A stretch of DNA of 64,000 nt, taken from the NCBI RefSeq assembly GCF_023703795.1, contig NZ_CP098518.1, positions 930,001-994,000 of the forward strand, written 5' to 3'. Origin of the DNA: Haloplanus sp. HW8-1 (lineage in GTDB: Archaea > Halobacteriota > Halobacteria > Halobacteriales > Haloferacaceae). Below the pieces are notes generated by a model. That model had not been told where the DNA came from. It saw only the letters and a program-made list of their open reading frames with translations, and made no database searches. Both the position numbers and the translations under genes were made by a program. Of this stretch, positions 48,754-56,608 are shown in pieces (position 1 is the stretch's first letter; the number at the start of each line of letters is the position of its first letter).

Positions 48754-49181
48754 ATGGATCACGTCGACTACGTGTACACGACCGGGATGGACGAATCCGA
48801 CCTCGATACTCGTCTCCGGGAGGAAACGAGCGCCGTCGTCGCTCTCGCCGACGGCGACGAAGCCTACGCAGTCCCGCTGAGCGACCATTACGACGGCGAC
48901 CGACCCTCCTCCGTATCAGCACCCACGACGACAACGCCGAGAAGCGTCGCTTTCTGGAGACCACCGAGACCGCCACGTTCGTCCTGTACGCTGACGACCC
49001 CGGATCGTCCTGGAGCATTCACGTCCGCGGGCCGATCCGAAAGTGGGACGACGACCCCGACGAGACGACGCTCAACCAGTGGTTCCCGCCCTTTCGGCTG
49101 TTCGACGAGGCCGTCGGAGACGTGTCCTTCTCGCTGTACGAACTGGAGATGGACACCGTGATCGGTCGGGAACAGGTGTGA
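48754..49181 (+). pseudogene. Pyridoxamine 5'-phosphate oxidase-like (flavin split-barrel) gene with a frameshift
   Basis: The first frame gives MDHVDYVYTTGMDESDLDTR, VVALADGDEAYAVPLSDHYD, then becomes Arg-rich nonsense near 48905. From there another frame continues with LLRISTHDDNAEKRRFLETT, TATFVLYADDPGSSWSIHVR and a normal end (YELEMDTVIGREQV). Both parts are typical of haloarchaeal pyridoxamine phosphate oxidase-related proteins, so one base has been lost or gained near 48905. It could be a real pseudogene or a sequencing error. Normal members are about 145 residues. Confidence 0.78.
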
Positions 49182-49304
49182 GCGGTCGTCGAGTGGGACG
49201 TGACTTCCCGCCTCGGGCGTGTTTCCCGGTCGGAAACGGTTGGGGGCGTCGTATCGATCGGCTCCGAGACGCGTATGCGATCACACATCGTCGGTAGGAG
49301 TAGG

Positions 49305-49378
49305 AGCCAGGGGTGGGATTCGAACCCACGAAGTCTCGATTACAAGTCGAGTGCATGAACCGCCCATGCTCCCCTGGC
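49305..49378 (-). tRNA. tRNA-Thr (anticodon UGU)
   Basis: The minus strand folds as a cloverleaf of 74 bases. The acceptor stem pairs GCCAGGG with CCCTGGC. The anticodon stem CTCGA/TCGAG holds the loop CTTGTAA, giving anticodon TGT for threonine ACA codons. The T arm is GTGGGTTCGAATCCCAC. The CCA end is not encoded. Confidence 0.95.
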
Positions 49379-49389
49379 ACGCCGACAGC

Positions 49390-49875
49390 TTATCCGTCCC
49401 CGCGGGAGCGTTTATCGTTTTCGACCTCCTGCTCCAACGTGATCCGGTCGGGTCGATATCCCCGTCGCTCGTACAGGCGGATCGCGTCCTCGTTGTCGGC
49501 CATCGCTTCCACGCTGATGACGTCGGCACCCCGATCACGAAGAGCCGTCTCGGCGGCGTCCAGTAGCGCCGTGCCGACGCCGGACCCCCGCTGCTCGGGG
49601 ACGACATAGAGGTCGTGGACGCGTCCGCGGACCGCGTCCTGCACGAGCGGTCCGCGCTCGATGCCGTACCGGACGAAGCCGACGAGCGTCGCCGCCGCTC
49701 GGGCGACGTCGAGGCGTCCGTCAGCGGCCGCGCGGGCCATCCTCTCCCTGATCGGCTCCCGACTCGCCTCCGCACGGATGTGGGATCCGTACCGACGCTG
49801 GCCGGACGCGAGCGACACCCAGAAGTCGGCAACCTGCGCCGCGTCGGCCGGTTCCGCCGGTTCGACGGTGACCAT
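49390..49875 (-). CDS. GNAT family N-acetyltransferase
   Basis: Protein of 161 residues with a complete GNAT fold: VTVEPAEPADAAQVADFWVS at the N-terminus, strand-forming VGFVRYGIERGPLVQ, the acetyl-CoA motif VVPEQRGSGVGTALLDAAE near residue 95, and SVEAMADNEDAIRLYERRGY near residue 125 as the last motif. The substrate is unknown; the layout resembles ribosomal-protein or small amine acetyltransferases. It lies beside tRNA-Thr and is divergent from the liv operon. Confidence 0.85.
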   Translation of the reverse strand: MVTVEPAEPADAAQVADFWVSLASGQRRYGSHIRAEASREPIRERMARAAADGRLDVARAAATLVGFVRYGIERGPLVQDAVRGRVHDLYVVPEQRGSGVGTALLDAAETALRDRGADVISVEAMADNEDAIRLYERRGYRPDRITLEQEVENDKRSRGDG

Positions 49876-49993
49876 GTTCGGTCTACGGGGACGCCGCCGA
49901 AGTCAGTTCCGTCCGGTCGCATCCTCGAACTGTCCATCAGTTAAAAGAAAGGTTTATACTTGCGTCACGTTCCCACACAGCACGAGAGGATCA

Positions 49994-51109
49994 ATGGGAT
50001 TTACCGAATCGTTCACGGGCGGGCGACGGCTGACGGCCGACCGAATCCTGGCGGCCGTGTTCGTCGCCGTCGGGCTCTTTCTCGCCGGCGATCTACTCTG
50101 GGGGCTGTTGGTCTCCGGTGCGATCCGCTTCTCTCGCGTCGGCTCCCTCGTCTGGGACGGCATCATGCGTGGCCTCGTCGTCGGGCTGGCCGGCATCGGC
50201 CTCTCGATGACCTACAGCATCCTGAACTTCGCGAACTTCTCGCACGGTGACTACATCACGAGCGGCGCGTTCGCCGGGTGGGCGACGACCTACCTGCTCG
50301 CCGGTCTGGGCCGAGCGGACGTGGGGTCGCTCCTGCTCGTCGGTGCCGGTGGTTCGGTCCTCGGCGGGGCACTCGGCATCGGCGTGACGACGACGCCCGT
50401 GGCGGTCGCGGCTGGTGTCGTGGTCGCCGGCGTCGTCACCATCCTACTTGCGCTGGCGCTCGACCGGGTCGTTTACGAGCCCATCCGCTCGGAGAGCGGG
50501 ATCACCCTGCTGATCACGAGCATCGGCGTCGCGTTCGCACTTCGCTACCTGATCCAGTTCGTCTTCGGCTCCAGCGTTCGCGGAACCACCGCTGCCGGCG
50601 CCATCCCGCAGGTGCCGCTCTACTTCGTCGACGGGGTCGTCCGCGTCGACGCCCACGACGTCACCCTCCTCGTCGTCTCCGTGGGGCTGATGCTCGCCGT
50701 TCATCTCCTCCTCCAGCGGACGAAACTCGGCAAGGCGATGCGGGCGATGTCCGACGACGAGGACCTCGCGCGCATCACGGGCATCCCGACCGAACGGGTC
50801 GTCCGTGCGACTTGGATCGTCGGCGGCGGCCTCACCGGCGTCGCCGGCTACGTGTTCGTCCTCTGGAAGGGGACCCTCGGGTTCAACGACGGCTGGCTGC
50901 TCCTCCTCCTGATCTTCGCGGCGGTCATCCTCGGCGGGATCGGCTCCATCTACGGCGCCATCGTCGGCGGCCTCGTCATCGGCGTCACAGCCTCCGTCTC
51001 CGTGCTCTGGATCCCCGCCGCCTTCTCGCGGGCCGCCGCGTTCGTCGTGATGATCGTCATCCTGCTCGTCCGCCCCCAGGGGCTGTTCTCCGGGAGGTCG
51101 ACCGCATGA
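49994..51109 (+). CDS. livH: Branched-chain amino acid ABC transporter permease LivH
   Basis: Membrane permease of 371 residues with about eight to nine helices. The typical LivH block is GLAGIGLSMTYSILNFANFS and HGDYITSGAFAGW. The C-terminal part has the EAA-like segment RAMSDDEDLARITGIPTERV, which contacts the ATPases, then an AAVILGGIGSIYGAIVGGLV helix. ATG 49994 is chosen; upstream in-frame sequence is a shadow. A TTTATA element at about 49953 gives a start site close to 49982. First gene of the liv operon. Confidence 0.94.
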   Translation: MGFTESFTGGRRLTADRILAAVFVAVGLFLAGDLLWGLLVSGAIRFSRVGSLVWDGIMRGLVVGLAGIGLSMTYSILNFANFSHGDYITSGAFAGWATTYLLAGLGRADVGSLLLVGAGGSVLGGALGIGVTTTPVAVAAGVVVAGVVTILLALALDRVVYEPIRSESGITLLITSIGVAFALRYLIQFVFGSSVRGTTAAGAIPQVPLYFVDGVVRVDAHDVTLLVVSVGLMLAVHLLLQRTKLGKAMRAMSDDEDLARITGIPTERVVRATWIVGGGLTGVAGYVFVLWKGTLGFNDGWLLLLLIFAAVILGGIGSIYGAIVGGLVIGVTASVSVLWIPAAFSRAAAFVVMIVILLVRPQGLFSGRSTA

Positions 51110-52461
51110 GCGCCGTCGACTCCGCGAGACGGCTCTGGGAGGAGGACGCGGCCAAGATCACTGCCGTCCTGTTCGCCATCTACGCCGCGTATCTACTGAG
51201 CGGGCTCGTCCTCGGCTACAGTCTCCGTGGCCAGTTGAACTCCCTTGCGTCGCTGACTTTCTACATCGGCGTCTTCGCCACGCTCGCGCTCGCGCTGAAC
51301 CTCCACTGGGGGTACACCGGCCTGTTCAACATCGGCGTCGTGGGCTTCATGGCCGTCGGCATCTACGTGATGGCGTTCGTCTCCAAACCCCTGTACGGCT
51401 CCGGCGGCGCAGCCCAGGTCGGCGGCCTCGGTCTTCCCATTCCGGTCGGCATCCTCGCCGGGATGGCCGCCGCCGCGCTCCTCGGGTTCGTCGTCGCCCT
51501 TCCCGCGCTCCGCCTCCGCGCGGACTACCTCGCCATCGTCACCATCGCCATGTCAGAAATCGTTCGCTTTACCTTCCTCTCCTCGACGTTCCAGCGGTTC
51601 CAGGTCCCTCACACCCTCGCCGGAGACACCACCCGCGTCGGCTTCGGCGGTGGGAGCGGCCTCATCCTCGATTTCCCCGACCCCCTGCTGGCGTTCATCG
51701 ACATGCTCGGTCTCTCGGGCGTCTACGGCGGCCTCGTCGCACTCGTCGGGCGGGTAGTGCCGAACAACCCCGACCCCATCGTCCACAGCCTGGTCTACGG
51801 GATCGTCCTCCTCGGGATCGTCGCCGCCTACTTCTGGCTCCTGAAGCGGACCGGCGAGTCGCCGTTCGGCCGCGTGCTGAAGGCGATCCGTGAGGACGAG
51901 GACGTGGCCCGCGCCCTCGGCAAGAACACCGACCGGTTCAAGATCAAATCGTTCATGCTCGGTTGTGCGCTGATGGGTCTGGTCGGCATCCTCTGGCTGA
52001 TGGGACAGGGGGCAGTCACGCCCAACTTCTTCCGCCCGCGACTCACCTTCTTCGTCTGGATCGCGCTCATCATCGGCGGCGCCGGATCGAACACCGGCAG
52101 CGTGATCGGGGGGGCCATCTTCGCGGCCGCACTCTACCAGGGACCGCTGTACTTCCAGAACCTCGTCACGAGCGTCTTCCAGCCCGGCGACGCGCCGGGG
52201 AGCTTCGGGCCCGCCGTCGCGCCGCTGATCGCCGAACTCGATCCCGTCCCCTTCCTGGTTTATACGCTCGACTCCGTCCGCCAGCTCCAGCTCGTCGTCA
52301 TGGGCGTGGTGTTGGTCTGGCTGATGCACAACCGCCCCCAGGGGATACTCGGCCACCGCAAGGAGACGGCGGCTGCCATTCCTCTCGTCGGTCGATCGGC
52401 CACCGAGGCGGCCGGGAACGAGGCCGCCACCGAATCCGACGGAGGTGAGGAGGGTGAGTGA
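51106..52461 (+). CDS. livM: Branched-chain amino acid ABC transporter permease LivM
   Basis: Permease of 451 residues. FATLALALNLHWGYTGLFNI and GVVGFMAVGIYVMAF form the LivM core, followed by ALPALRLRADYLAIVTIAMS. RVLKAIREDEDVARALGKNT is the EAA-like loop that docks with LivG/LivF. ALIIGGAGSNTGSVIGGAIF is the last conserved helix. The C-terminus has a charged extension after HRKETAAAIP. It overlaps livH by 4 bases and livG by 8 bases. Confidence 0.93.
   Translation: MSAVDSARRLWEEDAAKITAVLFAIYAAYLLSGLVLGYSLRGQLNSLASLTFYIGVFATLALALNLHWGYTGLFNIGVVGFMAVGIYVMAFVSKPLYGSGGAAQVGGLGLPIPVGILAGMAAAALLGFVVALPALRLRADYLAIVTIAMSEIVRFTFLSSTFQRFQVPHTLAGDTTRVGFGGGSGLILDFPDPLLAFIDMLGLSGVYGGLVALVGRVVPNNPDPIVHSLVYGIVLLGIVAAYFWLLKRTGESPFGRVLKAIREDEDVARALGKNTDRFKIKSFMLGCALMGLVGILWLMGQGAVTPNFFRPRLTFFVWIALIIGGAGSNTGSVIGGAIFAAALYQGPLYFQNLVTSVFQPGDAPGSFGPAVAPLIAELDPVPFLVYTLDSVRQLQLVVMGVVLVWLMHNRPQGILGHRKETAAAIPLVGRSATEAAGNEAATESDGGEEGE
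52441..52448 (+). promoter_or_regulatory. Shine-Dalgarno site selecting the livG GTG start
   Basis: GGAGGTGA lies 5 bases before GTG 52454, inside the end of livM. It argues for that start over GTG 52445. Confidence 0.6.
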
Positions 52462-53260
52462 CGCCGCGGAGCGGTCGCGACCCGAGGTCACCGACACGCC
52501 ACTCCGGGTCGAGGGACTGGAGAAGCGCTTCGGCGGCATCACCGCCGTCGACGGTGCGACGTTCGAGGTCGAGCGGGGCACCCTCACGGGGCTGATCGGG
52601 CCGAACGGTGCCGGCAAATCGACGACGTTCGATCTCATCACCGGGATGCTCACCCCCGACGCCGGGAGCGTTGTCTTCGACGACGAGGACATCACCGGGC
52701 TCGACCCTCACCGGATCGCCGACCGCGGTCTGGTCCGCACCTTCCAGATCGCCCGCGAACTCAAGGAGATGACGGTCCTGGAGAACATGATGCTCGCCCC
52801 GAAGGCCCAGCGTGGCGAGCGGCTCTGGCGGTCGTTCCTCCCCGGCGCCCGCGGGAGCGTCGTCGAACAGGAGACGGAACTGCTCGATCGGGTGTGGGAG
52901 ACCCTGGAGTTCTTCGAGATCGAGCACCTCGCCGAGGAGTACGCCGGCAACCTCTCGGGGGGGCAGCGAAAGCTGCTCGAGATGGCGCGGGCGCTGTTGA
53001 CCGATCCCGACGTCCTGCTGCTCGACGAGCCCTTCGCCGGCGTCAATCCGACCCTCGAGAGCCGACTGCTCGAACACGTCCACGAACTCCGGGATCAGGG
53101 GTATACGTTCCTGCTCGTCGAACACGACATGGATCTCATCATGAACAACTGCCGGCACGTTATCGTGATGCATCAGGGACGGATCCTGACCGAGGGGACC
53201 CCCGCGGAGGTCAAGGCGAACGAGGAGGTCATCGAGGCGTATCTGGGAGGCGACGTATGA
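52454..53260 (+). CDS. livG: Branched-chain amino acid ABC transporter ATP-binding protein LivG
   Basis: ATPase of 268 residues. Walker A is GLIGPNGAGKSTTFDLITGM; the ABC signature is YAGNLSGGQRKLLEMARALL; Walker B is DVLLLDEPFAGVNPTLESRL, with the H loop in LLVEHDMDLIMNNC. TFQIARELKEMTVLENMMLA, the LivG family loop after the Q loop, is present. The GTG start at 52454 follows a Shine-Dalgarno sequence. It overlaps livF by 4 bases. Confidence 0.95.
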   Translation: MSDAAERSRPEVTDTPLRVEGLEKRFGGITAVDGATFEVERGTLTGLIGPNGAGKSTTFDLITGMLTPDAGSVVFDDEDITGLDPHRIADRGLVRTFQIARELKEMTVLENMMLAPKAQRGERLWRSFLPGARGSVVEQETELLDRVWETLEFFEIEHLAEEYAGNLSGGQRKLLEMARALLTDPDVLLLDEPFAGVNPTLESRLLEHVHELRDQGYTFLLVEHDMDLIMNNCRHVIVMHQGRILTEGTPAEVKANEEVIEAYLGGDV

Positions 53261-53973
53261 GTGTTGACGGTGACTTGCTCGTCGTCGAGGACCTCGACGC
53301 CGGCTACGACGACCTGCAGATCCTCGACGGCGTCGACCTGACCGTCGACGACGAGGAGTACGTGACCATCGTCGGCCCGAACGGCGCCGGCAAGTCGACC
53401 GTGATGAAGTCCGTCTTCGGGCTGACGACACACATGGGCGGGACGATCCGGTTCGACGGCGCGGACATCACCGATCGCTCGCCCGAGGAGATCATCCACG
53501 AGGGCATCGGCTACGTCCCCCAGTCCGACAACGTGTTCGCGTCCCTCTCCGTCCGGGAGAACCTGGAGATGGGCGCGTACATCCTCGACGAGATCCCAGA
53601 AGAGCGGCTCGGGGCGGTGTTCGAGCGCTTCCCGATCCTCGAAGAGCGACAGGCCCAGTCCGCGGGGACGCTCAGCGGCGGGCAACGCCAGATGCTCGCG
53701 ATGGGACGGGCGCTCATGCTCGATCCGGGACTCCTCCTGCTGGACGAACCCAGTGCCGGTCTCGCCCCGGATCTGGTCGACGAGATGTTCGATCGAATCG
53801 ACGGGATCAACGACGCCGGGACCGCGATACTGATGGTCGAACAGAACGCGAAGGAAGCACTCCGGCGGTGTGATCGCGGCTACGTCCTCGCCAACGGACG
53901 GAATCGGTTCGAGGGCGACGGACGGACGCTCCTCGACGACGAGGAAGTCCGCCGCGAGTTCCTCGGCGGCTAG
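53257..53973 (+). CDS. livF: Branched-chain amino acid ABC transporter ATP-binding protein LivF
   Basis: ATPase of 238 residues, partner of LivG. Walker A is TIVGPNGAGKSTVMKSVFGL; Q loop region GIGYVPQSDNVFASLSVREN; signature GTLSGGQRQMLAMGRALMLD; Walker B LLLLDEPSAGLAPDLVDEMF; H-loop region ILMVEQNAKEAL, where Gln replaces the usual His, as is common in LivF. The stop codon TAG at 53971-53973 interlocks with the stop of the convergent substrate-binding protein gene. Confidence 0.95.
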   Translation: MSVDGDLLVVEDLDAGYDDLQILDGVDLTVDDEEYVTIVGPNGAGKSTVMKSVFGLTTHMGGTIRFDGADITDRSPEEIIHEGIGYVPQSDNVFASLSVRENLEMGAYILDEIPEERLGAVFERFPILEERQAQSAGTLSGGQRQMLAMGRALMLDPGLLLLDEPSAGLAPDLVDEMFDRIDGINDAGTAILMVEQNAKEALRRCDRGYVLANGRNRFEGDGRTLLDDEEVRREFLGG

Positions 53974-55283
53974 CCCGACAGCGCCGTCTCGATGACCGAG
54001 GAGTACGACGACTCACCGATGTTGAACGCCACCTGATCGGTGACCGTCCCGTCGAAGGCGTTCTCGAACACTTCGGTGAAGCGATTCGAGAGCTGTTGGC
54101 CGTAGTCGTTGTTGACGTAGAGCGTCGCAGCCGTCGAGTTACCGAGCCGATCGGAGGCTACCTGTGCCATCACCCGTCCCTGTAGCTGATCCGAGGGGGC
54201 CGTCCGGAAGATGTAGTCGTCGTCCTCGAGGTTGGTGACCGAGAGCGCGGTACTCGACGGCGAACAGCCGACGATCTGGTTGGGGATGAACACTTCCTGT
54301 GAGACGGGGACGTTCACGCCCGAAGACGCCGAGCCACAGACGCTCGGCATGCCCGCGTTGACGAGCGTCTCCGCCGCCGTGACCCCCGCCGAGGGCGAGG
54401 TTTGGGTGTCCTCGACCTGCGCGTTGACCTCCAGATCCAGGTCCGAGTCGTTGACCTGCCGGGCCGGCAACTGGGCCGCCTGGATCATCGGGCCGCCGAC
54501 GGACGCGAGGTCACCCGTCTCCGGCAGCAGGATGCCCACGTCGATGGTCCGGCCCACCCCGCCCGGTCCGCTGTCGGCGCTCGGCCCGCCGCCATCCGGG
54601 TTCTCGCTCTCGAAGTTCTGGACCTCGATCTGTGTGGTTCCTTCGGTGTCGGCGCCCTGGAACTCCCAGATGGAGTAGGCCGCGGAGGCGGGGTCGCCCG
54701 CCGAATTGAAGTTGGTCGAACTGGAGGCGCCCTGGTAGTTGATGTCCTCGCCGTTCGCCGCCGCTTCGACGGCGTCGAGGAAGTTCTGGGGGCCGTACTC
54801 GTCGCCGCCGGGGTTGGCGATCCGGCGCATCTGATCCTTGACGGACGTCCCGTCGTTCTCCCCCGCCGCCGCGTTCGCGAGGATCTGAATGGCGACCGAG
54901 TCGTAGGACTGTGAGGTGAACACGCCCGGCGAGGAGTCATACTGGTTCTGGAACAACTCGTTGAACGCCTCCTGGTTGGGCCCGCCCGCGGCGGGCGCCG
55001 TTCCGATGACGTTGGCCATGTCGTTGCCGACTTGTCCGGGCATGGCACCGTCGCGGAGGCCGTCCGGGACGAGGATGTCCTGTTCGCCACTCGACATGGA
55101 GTAGTAGTCGCGGAACAGCTGGATCCCGCTCTCGGGGTAGCCGATGACGACGAGCATATCGGGTCCGCCGTCGCCGCCGTCGCCGCCGCCGTTACCGTTG
55201 CTGCCGATACATCCTGCGAGTCCGACGGTACCGGCCGTTCCGGCACCGACCAGGAAAGCACGTCGACCGATATCGCGTACCAT
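53970..55283 (-). CDS. Substrate-binding lipoprotein (LivK-like) with circularly permuted domain order
   Basis: Lipoprotein of 437 residues. A Tat-like/lipoprotein signal has GRRAFLVGAGTAGTVGLAGC (lipobox LAGC, Cys25), then a Gly/Asp linker (28-40). Unusually, the mature part begins with what is the C-terminal half of a periplasmic-binding fold type I: PDMLVVIGYPESGIQLFRDY, VFTSQSYDSVAIQILANAAA, GASSSTNFNSAGDPASAAYS (about 41-229). After a second linker (GGGPSADSGPGGVG) comes the family N-terminal half: RTIDVGILLPETGDLASVGG, VCGSASSGVNVP, LYVNNDYGQQLSNRF, SYSSVIETALSG (245-437). In the family these run in the opposite order and ALSG would continue directly into PDMLVV. It should feed the adjacent transporter. 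See findings. Confidence 0.85.
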   Translation of the reverse strand: MVRDIGRRAFLVGAGTAGTVGLAGCIGSNGNGGGDGGDGGPDMLVVIGYPESGIQLFRDYYSMSSGEQDILVPDGLRDGAMPGQVGNDMANVIGTAPAAGGPNQEAFNELFQNQYDSSPGVFTSQSYDSVAIQILANAAAGENDGTSVKDQMRRIANPGGDEYGPQNFLDAVEAAANGEDINYQGASSSTNFNSAGDPASAAYSIWEFQGADTEGTTQIEVQNFESENPDGGGPSADSGPGGVGRTIDVGILLPETGDLASVGGPMIQAAQLPARQVNDSDLDLEVNAQVEDTQTSPSAGVTAAETLVNAGMPSVCGSASSGVNVPVSQEVFIPNQIVGCSPSSTALSVTNLEDDDYIFRTAPSDQLQGRVMAQVASDRLGNSTAATLYVNNDYGQQLSNRFTEVFENAFDGTVTDQVAFNIGESSYSSVIETALSG

Positions 55284-55305
55284 ACAGTGTGCAACGGTCG
55301 GATAA

Positions 55306-55313
55306 TTTATAAA
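55306..55313 (-). promoter_or_regulatory. TATA box of the substrate-binding protein gene
   Basis: TTTATAAA (also AT-rich on either side) is centred about 26 bases before the start codon at 55283, which implies a leaderless transcript. Confidence 0.65.
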
Positions 55314-55403
55314 CTCTTCCGAGAACTTTCCCCAGTCGCTGGCGTTGCCCGCCGCGACGTCTCCGCGACGCGTCGTCGGTTGGTACCGGAGGGGCCGCGC
55401 GTC

Positions 55404-55718
55404 TCAGGCGTCGCCGACGAACGCTTCGGCGCCCTCGTAGAACCAGTAGCCGTTCTCGCGCATCGCCTCGCCGAGGGCACGGTGGAGTGCGACAAAGTCC
55501 TCGAACTCGTCCTCGTCGACACCCTCGAAGACGTCGCGCACCGAGACGACCGTCTCGAAGTCGATTCGCACGGGGTCGTCCCCGTACTCCTCGACGAACG
55601 CCGCGACGTCGAGCGGGAAGTCCTCCTCTTCGTCCACCTTCTTCGCGATGACGGCGTGACCGTACTTCCGTCGGCCCTCGCTTCCCTCCTCGCCGTCGGG
55701 GTCGTGTGGCCAGTCCAT
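55404..55718 (-). CDS. Small acidic haloarchaeal protein (DUF5785-like)
   Basis: Protein of 104 residues. It begins MDWPHDPDGEEGSEGRRKYG and continues HAVIAKKVDEEEDFPLDVAA, FVEEYGDDPVRIDFETVVSV, RDVFEGVDEDEF and ends in an HRALGEAMRENGYWFYEGAE region. The combination of WPHDPDGEEGSEGRRKYG and a C-terminal aromatic WFYEGAE matches a haloarchaeal family of unknown function that I believe is DUF5785. No catalytic residues stand out. It may be an accessory protein for nucleic acids or translation, but there is no direct evidence. Confidence 0.68.
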   Translation of the reverse strand: MDWPHDPDGEEGSEGRRKYGHAVIAKKVDEEEDFPLDVAAFVEEYGDDPVRIDFETVVSVRDVFEGVDEDEFEDFVALHRALGEAMRENGYWFYEGAEAFVGDA

Positions 55719-55781
55719 ACCCGACCCTCGGACGGGCGGCCCAAAGCCGTTACGTTCGGTCCGCGAAAAGTGGGGGGTCGG

Positions 55782-55901
55782 TCACCACGGGGTGAACCGG
55801 TGTACGTTTCGGGCGTGTTCGAGGAGTTCCTCCGTCGAATCGAAAGACTCACCACACCCACACCGGTGCAACGACGCCGGGGTCGACCCCTGTGTCGACA
55901 T
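55782..55901 (-). CDS. C2H2-like zinc-finger microprotein, 39 residues
   Basis: A compact ORF with MSTQGSTPASLHRCGCGESF then DSTEELLEHARNVHRFTPW. The Cys-x-Cys followed by His-x4-His at the far end gives a single C2H2-type finger (CGCGESF...EHARNVH). A TATA-like ATTATATATG about 30 bases upstream of the start supports expression. Small C2H2 proteins are known in haloarchaea. Function unknown. Confidence 0.72.
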   Translation of the reverse strand: MSTQGSTPASLHRCGCGESFDSTEELLEHARNVHRFTPW

Positions 55902-55998
55902 ACACGACCGTTGTACGTCCACATATATAATTATTGTTCGGATCGTTTGGTGACGTGTATCGTGGTGACTCGTCGCACGGTCGCCTTTCCACTGGCGG

Positions 55999-56019
55999 TC
56001 GCGACAAAACGGTGGGACT
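55999..56019. repeat. 21-bp direct repeat copy B (att-like)
   Basis: TCGCGACAAAACGGTGGGAC followed by T, identical to the sequence at 56186-56206, which includes the 3' end of tRNA-Ser. The similarity continues imperfectly into the flanking sequence (CGCCAGTGG versus CCCCAGTGA on the other strand), as expected for an old attachment site. Confidence 0.75.
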
Positions 56020-56185
56020 TCCGCGAGTGAGCGGTCACCGACAGATCGAGACGAACGGAGTGAATCGAGAGAGGTCGGTCGGACTCGGATTCGAACCACG
56101 GTCGGACGCTATCTTGCTCGCTTCGCTCGCAAGACTGCGACCCCCCCGATTCGAATCTCAGTGGCCGCTTTTCGCTCACTGGGGT

Positions 56186-56206
56186 TCGCGACAAAACGGT
56201 GGGACT
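56186..56206. repeat. 21-bp direct repeat copy A (att-like, tRNA-Ser 3' end)
   Basis: Same 21-mer as at 55999. About half of it lies inside the tRNA-Ser acceptor and T-stem boundary, and half downstream of the 3' end. That is the usual location for attachment sites of integrative elements using tRNA genes. Confidence 0.75.
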
Positions 56207-56280
56207 GGGATTCGAACCCAGGAAGCCGTGAGGCTACCTGCTTTCAAGGCAGGCGCAATGGGCCGCTCTGCCATCCCACC
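56197..56280 (-). tRNA. tRNA-Ser (anticodon UGA)
   Basis: 84-base class II tRNA on the minus strand. The acceptor stem pairs GGTGGGA with TCCCACC. The anticodon stem CCTGC/GCAGG carries the loop CTTGAAA with anticodon TGA for serine UCA codons. A long variable arm (TAGCCTCACGGCTTC) and the T arm CTGGGTTCGAATCCCAG complete it. No CCA is encoded. The 3' end is duplicated 187 bases downstream. Confidence 0.94.
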
Positions 56281-56608
56281 ACGACCTGTCGGTCGTAACC
56301 CTGCGCAGTCCGGCGATTATCTCAATCCATCGGTCAATCCAGCATGAACTCCGCTCAACCCATCGAACCTGAGTCGAACCGACTCCAAACCGCTCACACG
56401 CCGGATCATGGCAGGTACACGGACGTCTGACCGGGAATCAGTTGAAGGTGTCGTTCTTATTAGCGAGCCAGCCCTCAACGCGCTGACTGAGTGGTAACGT
56501 ATCTCGACAACGTCAAGCTTGCCGTCAGATCCTCCTTCGGGTGCAACGACGATCCGTTGGGTACGGATATCAAGGTCGAAGGCGGAAAGTCGGGGGGTCG
56601 TACAGCCG
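56281..56608. other. Gap of about 330 bases, no gene recognised
   Basis: Between tRNA-Ser and the integrase remnant. The base composition is less GC-rich. Reading frames are short and show no recognisable domain; the stretch may contain the N-terminal part of the decayed integrase, but no motif is certain. Confidence 0.5.
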
